From contig NZ_CAPJ01000204.1 in NCBI RefSeq assembly GCF_000331775.1, positions 1 through 15,752 on the forward strand: DNA of 15,752 bases, in the 5' to 3' direction. The notes beneath the pieces are model-generated. The model was not told the DNA's origin. It saw only the letters and a list, made by a program, of their open reading frames with translations, and made no database searches. This DNA comes from Xanthomonas translucens pv. translucens DSM 18974. Lineage in GTDB: Bacteria > Pseudomonadota > Gammaproteobacteria > Xanthomonadales > Xanthomonadaceae. Of the stretch, positions 6,381 through 12,123 are shown one piece after another (the first letter of the stretch is position 1; each line of letters starts with the position of its first letter). The position numbers were made by a program, and so were the translations under genes.

Positions 6381-7410
6381 AAATTTCCCTATTGATTGAG
6401 CGATCAATTCTTACAATGAGAATTTCAAGCTCGGTTGAATGAAACATCCCCTGTTCCTGATCTAAAATCGCTGGCAGGCAAAAAATGATTTTTTCTGCAA
6501 GCGATGGGCTGCATTGATGCTTACCGGCGCAAAGCGTTTCCTTGGAGACATAGCCATAAGTGAGGAGGGACCAAAGCGCCCGCTGATCCAAGCCGGCTTC
6601 CAGCAAGGAGAAAATTTTATCTAAAATTCGTTGGATTACATTGAGCCACGCCGCAGAGTTATTTTGCCCAGCACCGCATCCACTCATGGAAGCTTGCATC
6701 CATGTATTTCCGGCACGTTCTTTGGCAAAGCAAAGACAATGCGCAACGTAGATTGGATAGAGATTCCGATAGCGCACTGCAAGATTTGTCAATAGCGTGC
6801 GTGCAGTTCGGCCATTCGTGTCGCTAAGCGGATGAATACAAAGAAGCTGGTAAGCCACTGCTTCAAAATATGCGCAATTTATCGCTCCGTGATCTTTAAT
6901 TCTCAAAAATTCGTCCAAATTTTCCATCAACCCTGGCAACCGGTCAGCGGGCGGCAATACGAGCCAGGCGGTGGCGGGGCTTTGCCCGCCGATCCAAGCG
7001 TTATCAGAACGGCGCCGCACTTGGCCATGGCCGATGCTCTTGGCCAACGCCAGTGACCAATCCAAAAGTCCCCGAGCGTCAGGGAGTCCCGCATTGAGAG
7101 CAGAGCGGATGGCATTTGTCACGCTGGGACTAGCGCGCAAGTCAGATGCAGCAATAGGCTTCCGAATCCCTCTGCAGACTTGACTGAGCCTGGCAGTGAT
7201 CGCAGCTAGATAGGAGACGCTTTGCACGTCTGACCCAAAGCGACCATAATCTTGCACGCCTTCATTACTTCTGATTGGCAACTCTAATGGCGCAGGCGTA
7301 TAGACCGAGAAAGCCGCATCAAGCCAAGTCTTGGCACTGGCAGCGTCTCTCCGACCCATGCTTGGTACAAACGACAAATCTAGCGGCGCCAACTTCGTGT
7401 TTCCGTCCAT
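6367..7410 (-). CDS. Fic-domain protein with variant catalytic motif, 347 aa
   Basis: Fic enzymes usually transfer AMP or another nucleotide part to protein hydroxyls. The core motif is HPLSDTNGR (193-201, then R204), against the usual HxFx(D/E)(G/A)N(G/K)R: the catalytic His, Asp, Asn and Arg stay, but Phe is Leu and the small residue before Asn is Thr. The flap region WIGG (139-142) and the following LPPADRLPGLMENLDEFL are typical of the family. RSNEG (47-51) lies where many Fic proteins carry the (S/T)xxxE(G/N) inhibitory motif, but the Ser spacing does not fit. There is no signal peptide, so the protein should be cytoplasmic. I chose ATG at 7410 over an upstream TTG at 7431; neither has a clear Shine-Dalgarno. 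It is the first gene of a three-gene overlapping operon. Composition is AT-rich relative to the flanks. Active AMPylation is unproven. Confidence 0.82.
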   Translation of the reverse strand: MDGNTKLAPLDLSFVPSMGRRDAASAKTWLDAAFSVYTPAPLELPIRSNEGVQDYGRFGSDVQSVSYLAAITARLSQVCRGIRKPIAASDLRASPSVTNAIRSALNAGLPDARGLLDWSLALAKSIGHGQVRRRSDNAWIGGQSPATAWLVLPPADRLPGLMENLDEFLRIKDHGAINCAYFEAVAYQLLCIHPLSDTNGRTARTLLTNLAVRYRNLYPIYVAHCLCFAKERAGNTWMQASMSGCGAGQNNSAAWLNVIQRILDKIFSLLEAGLDQRALWSLLTYGYVSKETLCAGKHQCSPSLAEKIIFCLPAILDQEQGMFHSTELEILIVRIDRSINREIYESK

Positions 7411-7656
7411 AGAATGCCGAAGAGCAAACAAGGCAGCAAAAATGCCTTAAGGTTTACTTTCGCACAAGTGAAATCAGATAAATGCGTGACAAGGGTCACG
7501 CATTCCAAGCTTCGTCAGCTTCAGAAATCTCTTCGATCAGGCTGGCTGACTCATGGCCCGGTCAACACGATCCAGCAACGCGCCAGATGGCGGTGCTTGA
7601 AGTAACTGACTCCGGCTACTACAGAGGTGCCAATTGGAACGTCGCGATCCTCGACG

Positions 7657-7839
7657 TCATAACATGGCTAGGATGTGGCCTTCCATCCGACGGATGTCCG
7701 CTGCAGCGCCCTCCCACAGAGCCACAAAGAAGCCGGACACGATCATGAAGAAGCGTTTCATCGCGTTGCGCAGTTCTGTCGGCGCAAGGATTTTCTTAAG
7801 CGCCGACAGCGACCGGAACAGATAATCTGGTGTGGGCAT
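7657..7839 (-). CDS. Possible small or remnant protein, 60 aa
   Basis: This frame begins MPTPDYLFRSLSALKKIL and has mostly G or C in third codon positions, as real genes here do. Its middle (about 27-45, MKRFFMIVSGFFVALWEGA) is hydrophobic enough for one membrane helix. No Shine-Dalgarno precedes ATG at 7839 or the internal ATG at 7761. It could be the stump of a longer gene lost when the repeat units formed, or a small membrane peptide. It lies 66 bases after symE copy B on the same strand. No family recognised. Confidence 0.3.
   Translation of the reverse strand: MPTPDYLFRSLSALKKILAPTELRNAMKRFFMIVSGFFVALWEGAAADIRRMEGHILAML
7776..7809. repeat. 10-bp inverted repeat (CTGTCGGCGC / GCGCCGACAG)
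   Basis: The arms are perfect and separated by 14 bases. They share the GCGCCGAC core with the hairpin at 7861-7887 and resemble the one at 4021-4051. On the minus strand it lies on the path of any read-through from symE, but inside the weak 60-codon ORF. Confidence 0.5.
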
Positions 7840-7860
7840 GACGACGGGTGACCGCGATCG

Positions 7861-7887
7861 GCGCCGACATAACGTGTAGGTCGGCGC
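7861..7887 (-). terminator. Hairpin after symE copy B
   Basis: GCGCCGAC (7861-7868) pairs with GTCGGCGC (7880-7887) around an 11-base loop, 18 bases beyond the stop codon. No U-run follows on the minus strand. It is the positional counterpart of 4021-4051. Confidence 0.4.
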
Positions 7888-7905
7888 GATTGCTCAGCGC
7901 CCGAC

Positions 7906-8286
7906 TTACGGCGCAACCGTGATGACCAGCGCGCCATCCACGACGGCGATCTGCGGCTTGCTGCCCGGCACGAATCCCAGTGCTGCCAGCCACTGGCCGC
8001 TCAGGCGCAAGGTGGGAATTTCCTGGCTCTGCCAGCGGCCGTCCACCATCACGTCGTGGCAGGTGGAGCCAATGGTGCACTGCGCGGGTTGGCGCGGACG
8101 CGACGCGCGCTTGCGCGGCAGTTCGTCCTCCGTCGGAATGGGATGGAACAGCGTGGTGCGCGCCATGTCGCCGAGCGAGAGCCCCAGCATGGGCGAGGTG
8201 GTGGCGTGCGCCGCCTCCGGCGCTACTGGCTTGCGCGTGCGGCGTGGGGCTTGGGTACTTTTGGGTGCGGTTGCTTTGCGGGACAT
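7906..8286 (-). CDS. symE: SymE-family toxin-like protein (copy B), 126 aa
   Basis: It has the same architecture as copy A: a basic Arg/Pro-rich N-terminus and a SymE core at about 88-124 with PTLRLSGQWLAALGF and PGSKPQIAVVDG. It differs from copy A at about 12 residues, mostly in 50-60 and 80-92, and lacks the last two residues. ATG at 8286 has a strong AAGGAG (8298-8293) six bases upstream; the longer frame to 8418 would run through the structured leader and is rejected. The Shine-Dalgarno lies inside a hairpin and inside the b2 target of its own C4-like RNA. Both proteins look intact, so the duplication has been kept under constraint or is recent. The leader, by contrast, has diverged with compensatory changes. 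Toxic activity is inferred from the family. Confidence 0.82.
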   Translation of the reverse strand: MSRKATAPKSTQAPRRTRKPVAPEAAHATTSPMLGLSLGDMARTTLFHPIPTEDELPRKRASRPRQPAQCTIGSTCHDVMVDGRWQSQEIPTLRLSGQWLAALGFVPGSKPQIAVVDGALVITVAP

Positions 8287-8288
8287 AC

Positions 8289-8333
8289 GGAGCTCCTTTG
8301 AAAATGGAGTCCACTCCCCGACGCCAATCGGGG
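8289..8333 (-). promoter_or_regulatory. a2/b2 antisense target and SD-sequestering hairpin of symE copy B
   Basis: Hairpin CCCCGA-TTGGCG-TCGGGG (8333-8316) presents a2 (CGATTGGCGT, 8330-8321). b2 (TCAAAGG, 8301-8295) overlaps the AAGGAG Shine-Dalgarno. GGACTCC (8312-8306) can pair with GGAG-C-TCC (8296-8289) with one bulge, hiding the Shine-Dalgarno. The sequence differs from copy A but every pairing is kept. Confidence 0.75.
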
Positions 8334-8334
8334 T

Positions 8335-8406
8335 GGCGGACGGTGCACGATTGGCGTACCGGTCAAAGGCTCCGGCGAGCCCGAAGGCTCCCGCGCACCG
8401 CCCGCC
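8335..8406 (-). ncRNA. C4-type antisense RNA, copy B
   Basis: A 12-bp closing helix (8406-8395 with 8346-8335, one G-U) encloses hairpin GAGCC-TTCG-GGCTC (8390-8377) and hairpin GCCGG-loop-CCGGT (8376-8358). The loop carries b' (CCTTTGA, 8369-8363), complementary to b2 exactly and to b1 (TCGAAGG) with one G-U. The segment after it carries a' (ACGCCAATCG, 8357-8348), complementary over 10 bases to a2 and over 9 (GATTGGCGT) to a1. Compared with copy A, the closing helix changes one A-T pair to G-C and the tetraloop changes from GCAA to TTCG with a re-paired stem. The sequences of a', b' and their targets change together, which is strong evidence that the RNA and its pairings are real. Confidence 0.87.
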
Positions 8407-8444
8407 GTAAATCGGCAAGCATTCGCGCCGTCGATGCGGCCAAC

Positions 8445-8476
8445 AAAAAAGCGCCGGACATCGAAAGATGGGCGCT
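8445..8476 (-). terminator. Intrinsic terminator in symE leader, copy B
   Basis: AGCGCC/GGCGCT stem with inner CATC/GATG helix, followed by six U (8450-8445). The alternative hairpin GGCGC-AACCA-GCGCC (8485-8471) uses the terminator's 5' arm and so excludes it. Same position and logic as copy A. Confidence 0.83.
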
Positions 8477-8483
8477 GGTTGCG

Positions 8484-8509
8484 CCTTCGAACACGGGACG
8501 CCAATCCCG
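8484..8509 (-). promoter_or_regulatory. a1/b1 upstream antisense target, copy B
   Basis: Hairpin CGGGA-TTGGCG-TCCCG (8509-8494) presents a1 (GATTGGCGT, 8506-8498), followed by b1 (TCGAAGG, 8490-8484), which pairs with b' through one wobble. b1 overlaps the antiterminator arm by two bases, as in copy A. Confidence 0.73.
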
Positions 8510-8714
8510 GCTGCGCGATTTTAACGCAGCGATTCAATCTTGCTCTTTGACAAGGTCGGCGTCAACGAGCTTTGTAGACAGAAATGTAGGCTATGCACCT
8601 ATAGAAATTCCACTCTGACCCCGGCACTCTAATTCGCCTCGCTTATCGGAAATTTATTCGATACAATCGAGAATGCTACACATCTCACATAACAACGCAC
8701 AGGAAGGGGGCGGC

Positions 8715-10232
8715 ATGGCAGCGAATGTGGAAATATCCAACTTGAAGTCAATCAAGAACCTGTCCTTTGATGTTCCTAATAAAGGGGCGTTTGTTATAAC
8801 CGGAGCAAACGGTTGCGGCAAAACTTCGCTATTGACTGTGCTTCATAGGATGGGCGCCCCAAATGCTTTTCAGCTGGGTCTGCCAGGCGGGACCGGGTCG
8901 ACCGGCATTGATGGCATAGCAGATGCTACGATCACCTATACAATCAACACAAGGAGCGTATCTTATCGATACAACAAAATTCGGTGGTCCGCAACACCGA
9001 AATCGAATTCGCAAATCGTCCGACATGCGTTCAGTGAGGTACTATTTTTAAAGGCGAATGCGTCGAGAGTAGAGCCTACTCAGGATGAGTTGAAGGGCCT
9101 GAAGAAAATTCCCGCCGATCAACGCCTTCGAGAATTCATGAACGCGGTGTTCGACACCGACAAGTTTGACAACCTGTACAAGATCAACCTTCGTGGTCGC
9201 GGCCTTGTCGCACACTTGATCGATAGAACTCCGGGCGAGAAGAAAAAGACTTGGTACTCTGAAAAAGCCTTCAGTCTTGGAGAGCTTTGTGTCATGCGCC
9301 TTGGCCAGAAGCTGCTTGCGATGAAAAATGGCGGACTTTATATCGTCGATGAGTTTGAAATGGCGTTACACCCAGCAGCTCAGATCCGTCTATTCAAGCA
9401 GATCGAAAGGCTTTCAGATTTGGCGCCGTGCACCGTGCTTGTCTCGACTCATTCATCAAGCCTAATCAAGAGTGTCGCCCGGAAGAATATTATCTATCTT
9501 GAAAATAACGATGGCGAGGTCAGCATCTATCGCAACGTTTATCCCACCTATGCTCTACAGCACCTCGTGTTGGACGAAGAGAATTCCCCGGATAGGTTGA
9601 TCTTTGTCGAGGATATATCTGCCAAGCAGTGTATAGATGAACTGTGGAAACAACACTTGAGCTTAGATCAGAATAGCGGAAAACGAAGCCAGCCGACAGT
9701 TCAAACGGCAGTAATCGGGGGCTACAAAGAAGTTTTAAGATTCCTTGACCGAAGCCAATCGTTCGTACCTGCCCTGACGCGACGGATGGCTGTGCTCGAT
9801 GCCGATGCCCAGGAAGCTTGTCTGCCGCCCCATGTCGCTGTTGGCCAAGAAGCGCCTGTTTTGACCGTCCCTCAAGAGCTGTACAGAAGTCAGAGGACCC
9901 AGATTGAATTCCTTCCTTGGACGCCGGAGGTCGGACTGTGCGAGCTATTAGCAGCGGACGTTGCTACGCATCGACAGGGCATTCAGACCTTCACAGGAAC
10001 TGCAAATCTCCAGATTCCACTAGCTTTGGCACGTGCGCATCAGGGGCTGACAGGAAAAGCAATGCGCGACAGGTGCAAGGAAACTGTTCGCTACATTGCC
10101 AGCCAAATCGCTCAAAAAAAGGCGTGGTCTTCGGAGCGGGCTCATGAGTCGCTGATGGGCTATCTCGTTCATGAATGGCTGAAGGCAGAACCGCAAGCGT
10201 CTCGTGCACTGAGTGGCAAACTCTTTAGTTGA
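8715..10232 (+). CDS. AAA/ABC-type ATPase with TOPRIM-like C-terminus (OLD-like), 505 aa
   Basis: ATG at 8715 has AGGAAGGGGG just upstream; an earlier in-frame ATG at 8673 has none. Walker A is GANGCGKT (30-37), the signature-like FSLGE is at 186-190, Walker B LYIVDEFE at 208-215 and the switch His at 246 (STHSSSL). This is the layout of AAA_15/21 ATPases in OLD-family and related defence proteins. The C-terminal part has FVED (297-300) and LDADA (361-365), matching the conserved Glu and DxD of a TOPRIM metal site, so a DNA or RNA nuclease role is likely. OLD-type proteins act against phages or with retrons (established); no retron reverse transcriptase or partner gene is next to it. The length fits class 1 OLD proteins. 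It is transcribed divergently from symE copy B. AT-rich codons support transfer from elsewhere. Confidence 0.82.
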   Translation: MAANVEISNLKSIKNLSFDVPNKGAFVITGANGCGKTSLLTVLHRMGAPNAFQLGLPGGTGSTGIDGIADATITYTINTRSVSYRYNKIRWSATPKSNSQIVRHAFSEVLFLKANASRVEPTQDELKGLKKIPADQRLREFMNAVFDTDKFDNLYKINLRGRGLVAHLIDRTPGEKKKTWYSEKAFSLGELCVMRLGQKLLAMKNGGLYIVDEFEMALHPAAQIRLFKQIERLSDLAPCTVLVSTHSSSLIKSVARKNIIYLENNDGEVSIYRNVYPTYALQHLVLDEENSPDRLIFVEDISAKQCIDELWKQHLSLDQNSGKRSQPTVQTAVIGGYKEVLRFLDRSQSFVPALTRRMAVLDADAQEACLPPHVAVGQEAPVLTVPQELYRSQRTQIEFLPWTPEVGLCELLAADVATHRQGIQTFTGTANLQIPLALARAHQGLTGKAMRDRCKETVRYIASQIAQKKAWSSERAHESLMGYLVHEWLKAEPQASRALSGKLFS

Positions 10233-10257
10233 GCATTAGGTCGACACTACTAAAACA

Positions 10258-10273
10258 GACATTGCTCAATGTC
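10258..10273. repeat. Short perfect palindrome after the ATPase gene
   Basis: GACATTG and CAATGTC face each other with two bases between, 25 bases after the stop codon. No U-run follows, so it is a weak terminator candidate at best. The rest of 10233-10399 shows no gene. Confidence 0.3.
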
Positions 10274-10399
10274 ATAATAATTCTGACAACATAAGATACA
10301 TCCAAGTGTTTATGGGAGGCTGCGCCAGCACCTTATTTAATTAGCGCCCTTCCCAGCTCGAAGATCGTTACGGAACACTCCTACCAAGAAGCGTTGCAT

Positions 10400-11239
10400 T
10401 CACCCACACTTCGAATACCCACAATTCAAACAAGTAGCACACCCGTCCATGATCACCAGGGCCTTGGTGTTGCACTTGTGGCACATCGTGGCCGACGGCG
10501 GGAAGCTCGCGCCGTCGCCGGTGACGGCGATGTCTTCTTCGTGGTCCGCGGTGGAGTTCGCGACCACCGTCCCCTCCTCCGCCCTGCGGGCACCTTCTCC
10601 CGCAGGCGAAGGAACAGCGGGCTTCACTTCACTGTTTTTTTTTGAGCGGTCTTCGTACTGCTTGCGCTTTTCGTTGATCAGCGCGCGCTGGTGGTCGCTC
10701 ATCTCCGGGTCGTGCAGCAGGCCGATGGACTTCATGTGCTCTTCGACGATGTAGCCCAGTTCGGCCACCAGCGAGGGCATGTATACGCCGCCGGCCTTGA
10801 AGTAGCCGCCCTTGGGGTCGAACACGGCCTTCATCTCGTCGACCAGGAAGGTGACGTCGCCGCCCTTGCGGAACACGGCGGACATGATGCGGGTCAGCGC
10901 CACGATCCACTGGAAGTGTTCCATGGACTTGGAGTTGACGAAGATCTCGAACGGGCGGCGCAGTTCGTGCTCGGTGCCGGCGTTGAGCACGATGTCGTTG
11001 AGGGTCACGTACATGGCGTGTTCCACCAACGGCGATTTGATCTTGTAGGTGCTGCCGATCAGCACGTCCGGGCGCTCGATGCGCTCGTGCATGTGGATGA
11101 TGTTGTCCACCGGCACGTCGGCCTCGGCGGTGGCGCGGTCGATCGACGCGGCGGGCACCGGTGGCGCCGCTTCGCGCGCCTTGTCTTCGGCGGTGACGAC
11201 GGCGTAGCCCTTGATTTTCTTGTCGATCTTGACGGCCAT
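10400..11239 (-). CDS. nrdJb: NrdJb: C-terminal subunit of split class II ribonucleotide reductase, 279 aa
   Basis: In Pseudomonas and Xanthomonas the B12-dependent reductase is split; NrdJb carries the TSCPD domain and the redox tail. Here residues 58-170 (RPDVLIGSTYKIKSP to LGYIVEEHM) match the TSCPD-type domain. The tail has CHKC at 253-256 and CATCLNCGYSKCG at 267-279, a zinc-ribbon plus shuttle cysteines that would re-reduce the NrdJa active site. ATG at 11239 has AGGA about eight bases upstream; the frame to 11305 is rejected because it runs into a palindromic repeat. Residues 201-250 form a low-complexity linker, and 208-223 (AVPSPAGEGARRAEEG) are encoded by a GC-rich palindromic repeat of intergenic type. 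It is separated from nrdJa by the histone-like gene rather than being adjacent. Confidence 0.85.
   Translation of the reverse strand: MAVKIDKKIKGYAVVTAEDKAREAAPPVPAASIDRATAEADVPVDNIIHMHERIERPDVLIGSTYKIKSPLVEHAMYVTLNDIVLNAGTEHELRRPFEIFVNSKSMEHFQWIVALTRIMSAVFRKGGDVTFLVDEMKAVFDPKGGYFKAGGVYMPSLVAELGYIVEEHMKSIGLLHDPEMSDHQRALINEKRKQYEDRSKKNSEVKPAVPSPAGEGARRAEEGTVVANSTADHEEDIAVTGDGASFPPSATMCHKCNTKALVIMDGCATCLNCGYSKCG
10569..10611. repeat. Palindromic intergenic-type repeat inside nrdJb
   Basis: Two hairpins lie side by side: GCCC-TGC-GGGC (10580-10590) and CCTTC...GAAGG (10592-10611). This is the form of the GC-rich repeats common between Xanthomonas genes, here translated in frame as part of the NrdJb linker. 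A looser relative lies at 11290-11317. Confidence 0.65.
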
Positions 11240-11289
11240 GATGCGTTCCTGATGTGCGTGTCGTGTTGGGGCGCGCGTCCCTCGCCCTG

Positions 11290-11317
11290 CCCCTCCCCCG
11301 CGCACGGGAGAGAGGGT
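11290..11317. repeat. Palindromic intergenic repeat between histone-like gene and nrdJb
   Basis: CTCCC (11293-11297) pairs with GGGAG (11306-11310), with further C/G-rich flanks (CCCC and GAGGG). Same general type as the repeat inside nrdJb. It lies just after the histone-like gene's stop and upstream of nrdJb. Confidence 0.5.
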
Positions 11318-11332
11318 GCAGCGTGGGACAGC

Positions 11333-11929
11333 TTACTTCCTGGCGCGGGTGGCCGCGGCCTGCTTGCCGGCGCTCTTGCGCACGGCGGTCTTCTTCACCG
11401 CAGCGCTCTTCTTGGCAACCTTGGCGGTGCTCTTCTTGACGGCCTTGGCGACCTTCTTCACTGCCTTCTTGGCGACGGCCTTCTTGACCGCTTTCTTCGG
11501 CGCGGCCTTCTTGGCCGGCGCCTTCTTCACTGCGGCTTTCTTGGTCGCGGTCTTCTTGGCGGCGGCTTTCTTGGCCGGGGCCTTCTTCGCTGCCGCCTTC
11601 TTGCCGGCCTTCTTCAGCGCGGCGGCTTCGGACTGGGCGCTGGCCTTGGCCGCTTCCAGCTTCTTGCGCGCGTTGGCGACGGTCTTCTTCACCGACTTGC
11701 CAGCTTTCTCTGCGCGCTTGGTCACGGCCTTCTCGGCCTTCTTGACCGCCTTGCGGGTCTTGGCGACCTGGTCCTGCACGCGCTTTTGCACGTTCTCGGC
11801 GGTCTGCTTGACGCTGGCGACGGCGTCGCTGGCGGTGGCGGCGATCGCGTCGCCCATGTTGCTGGCGGTCTCTTTCACGTTTTCGGCGACTTGCGTCAGC
11901 GTCGCCGTCACACCATTACCGTTGCTCAT
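11333..11929 (-). CDS. Histone H1-like (AlgP/Hc-type) lysine/alanine-rich protein, 198 aa
   Basis: ATG at 11929 follows GAGGAGG at good spacing. Residues 1-95 form an amphipathic helical region rich in Ala, Val, Lys and Glu (DAVASVKQTAENVQKRVQDQ), like phasin or apolipoprotein-type helices. Residues 100-198 are tandem KKAPAKKAA-type repeats, the H1-like basic tail that binds DNA without sequence specificity. AlgP of Pseudomonas and Hc2 of Chlamydia are known analogues; repeat number varies readily in such genes. It sits between nrdJa (194 bases upstream) and nrdJb (93 bases downstream) on the same strand, so it may be co-transcribed with nrdJb. A role in nucleoid compaction is inferred from composition. 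Confidence 0.85.
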   Translation of the reverse strand: MSNGNGVTATLTQVAENVKETASNMGDAIAATASDAVASVKQTAENVQKRVQDQVAKTRKAVKKAEKAVTKRAEKAGKSVKKTVANARKKLEAAKASAQSEAAALKKAGKKAAAKKAPAKKAAAKKTATKKAAVKKAPAKKAAPKKAVKKAVAKKAVKKVAKAVKKSTAKVAKKSAAVKKTAVRKSAGKQAAATRARK

Positions 11930-12123
11930 AAAAAACCCTCCTCAGGGTGTCAGTGTTTATGTACGCGGGCGATGCTATACCGATTGAAGCAAAGCGTGGA
12001 ACCGGATGTGGCGACAAACGACAGGCGGTAGGCGAACGTTGGGGAAGCACGGCGTGCCGCGCTCCCTGTTTTCCCGCCGCCGCCCTGTCCCCCCGCCGCT
12101 GCGGAGGGCGCAACACGGCGCCG

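Larger units (their letters stand above)
7411..7905. other. Spacer between Fic operon and symE copy B
   Basis: This 495-base stretch should hold the Fic operon promoter, but no convincing -35/-10 pair was found. It contains one weak small ORF (7657-7839), a 10-bp inverted repeat at 7776-7809 and the hairpin after symE at 7861-7887. Several plus-strand frames around 7414-7825 look like chance. Confidence 0.5.
7906..8540 (-). repeat. Direct repeat unit B: symE plus C4 leader
   Basis: Second copy of the unit at 4065-4710, same orientation. Upstream similarity ends at GATTGAATC (about 8530-8538); beyond it the two copies have unrelated sequence. Confidence 0.8.

Noticed and set aside
4771..7410. 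Type IV secretion (X-Tfe/X-Tfi) effector-immunity operon
   Set aside because: The lipoprotein suits an immunity protein, but neither the Fic nor the exported protein shows an XVIPCD-like C-terminus, and the exported protein has its own signal peptide.
8484..8520. tRNA-like T-loop string (GTTCGAA) on the minus strand
   Set aside because: No acceptor, D or anticodon stems surround it; the bases are explained as b1 of the C4 circuit.
8434..8550. 38-codon plus-strand ORF (MRPTKKRRTSKDGRW...) over the copy B leader
   Set aside because: It crosses the terminator and the a1/b1 hairpin, and the matching frame in copy A is broken by small indels, so conservation here follows RNA structure rather than protein.
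8546..8667. Possible sigma-70 promoter for the ATPase gene (TTGACA at 8547-8552, TACAAT at 8662-8667)
   Set aside because: The two hexamers are too far apart to form one promoter and neither has a proper partner at 16-18 bases.
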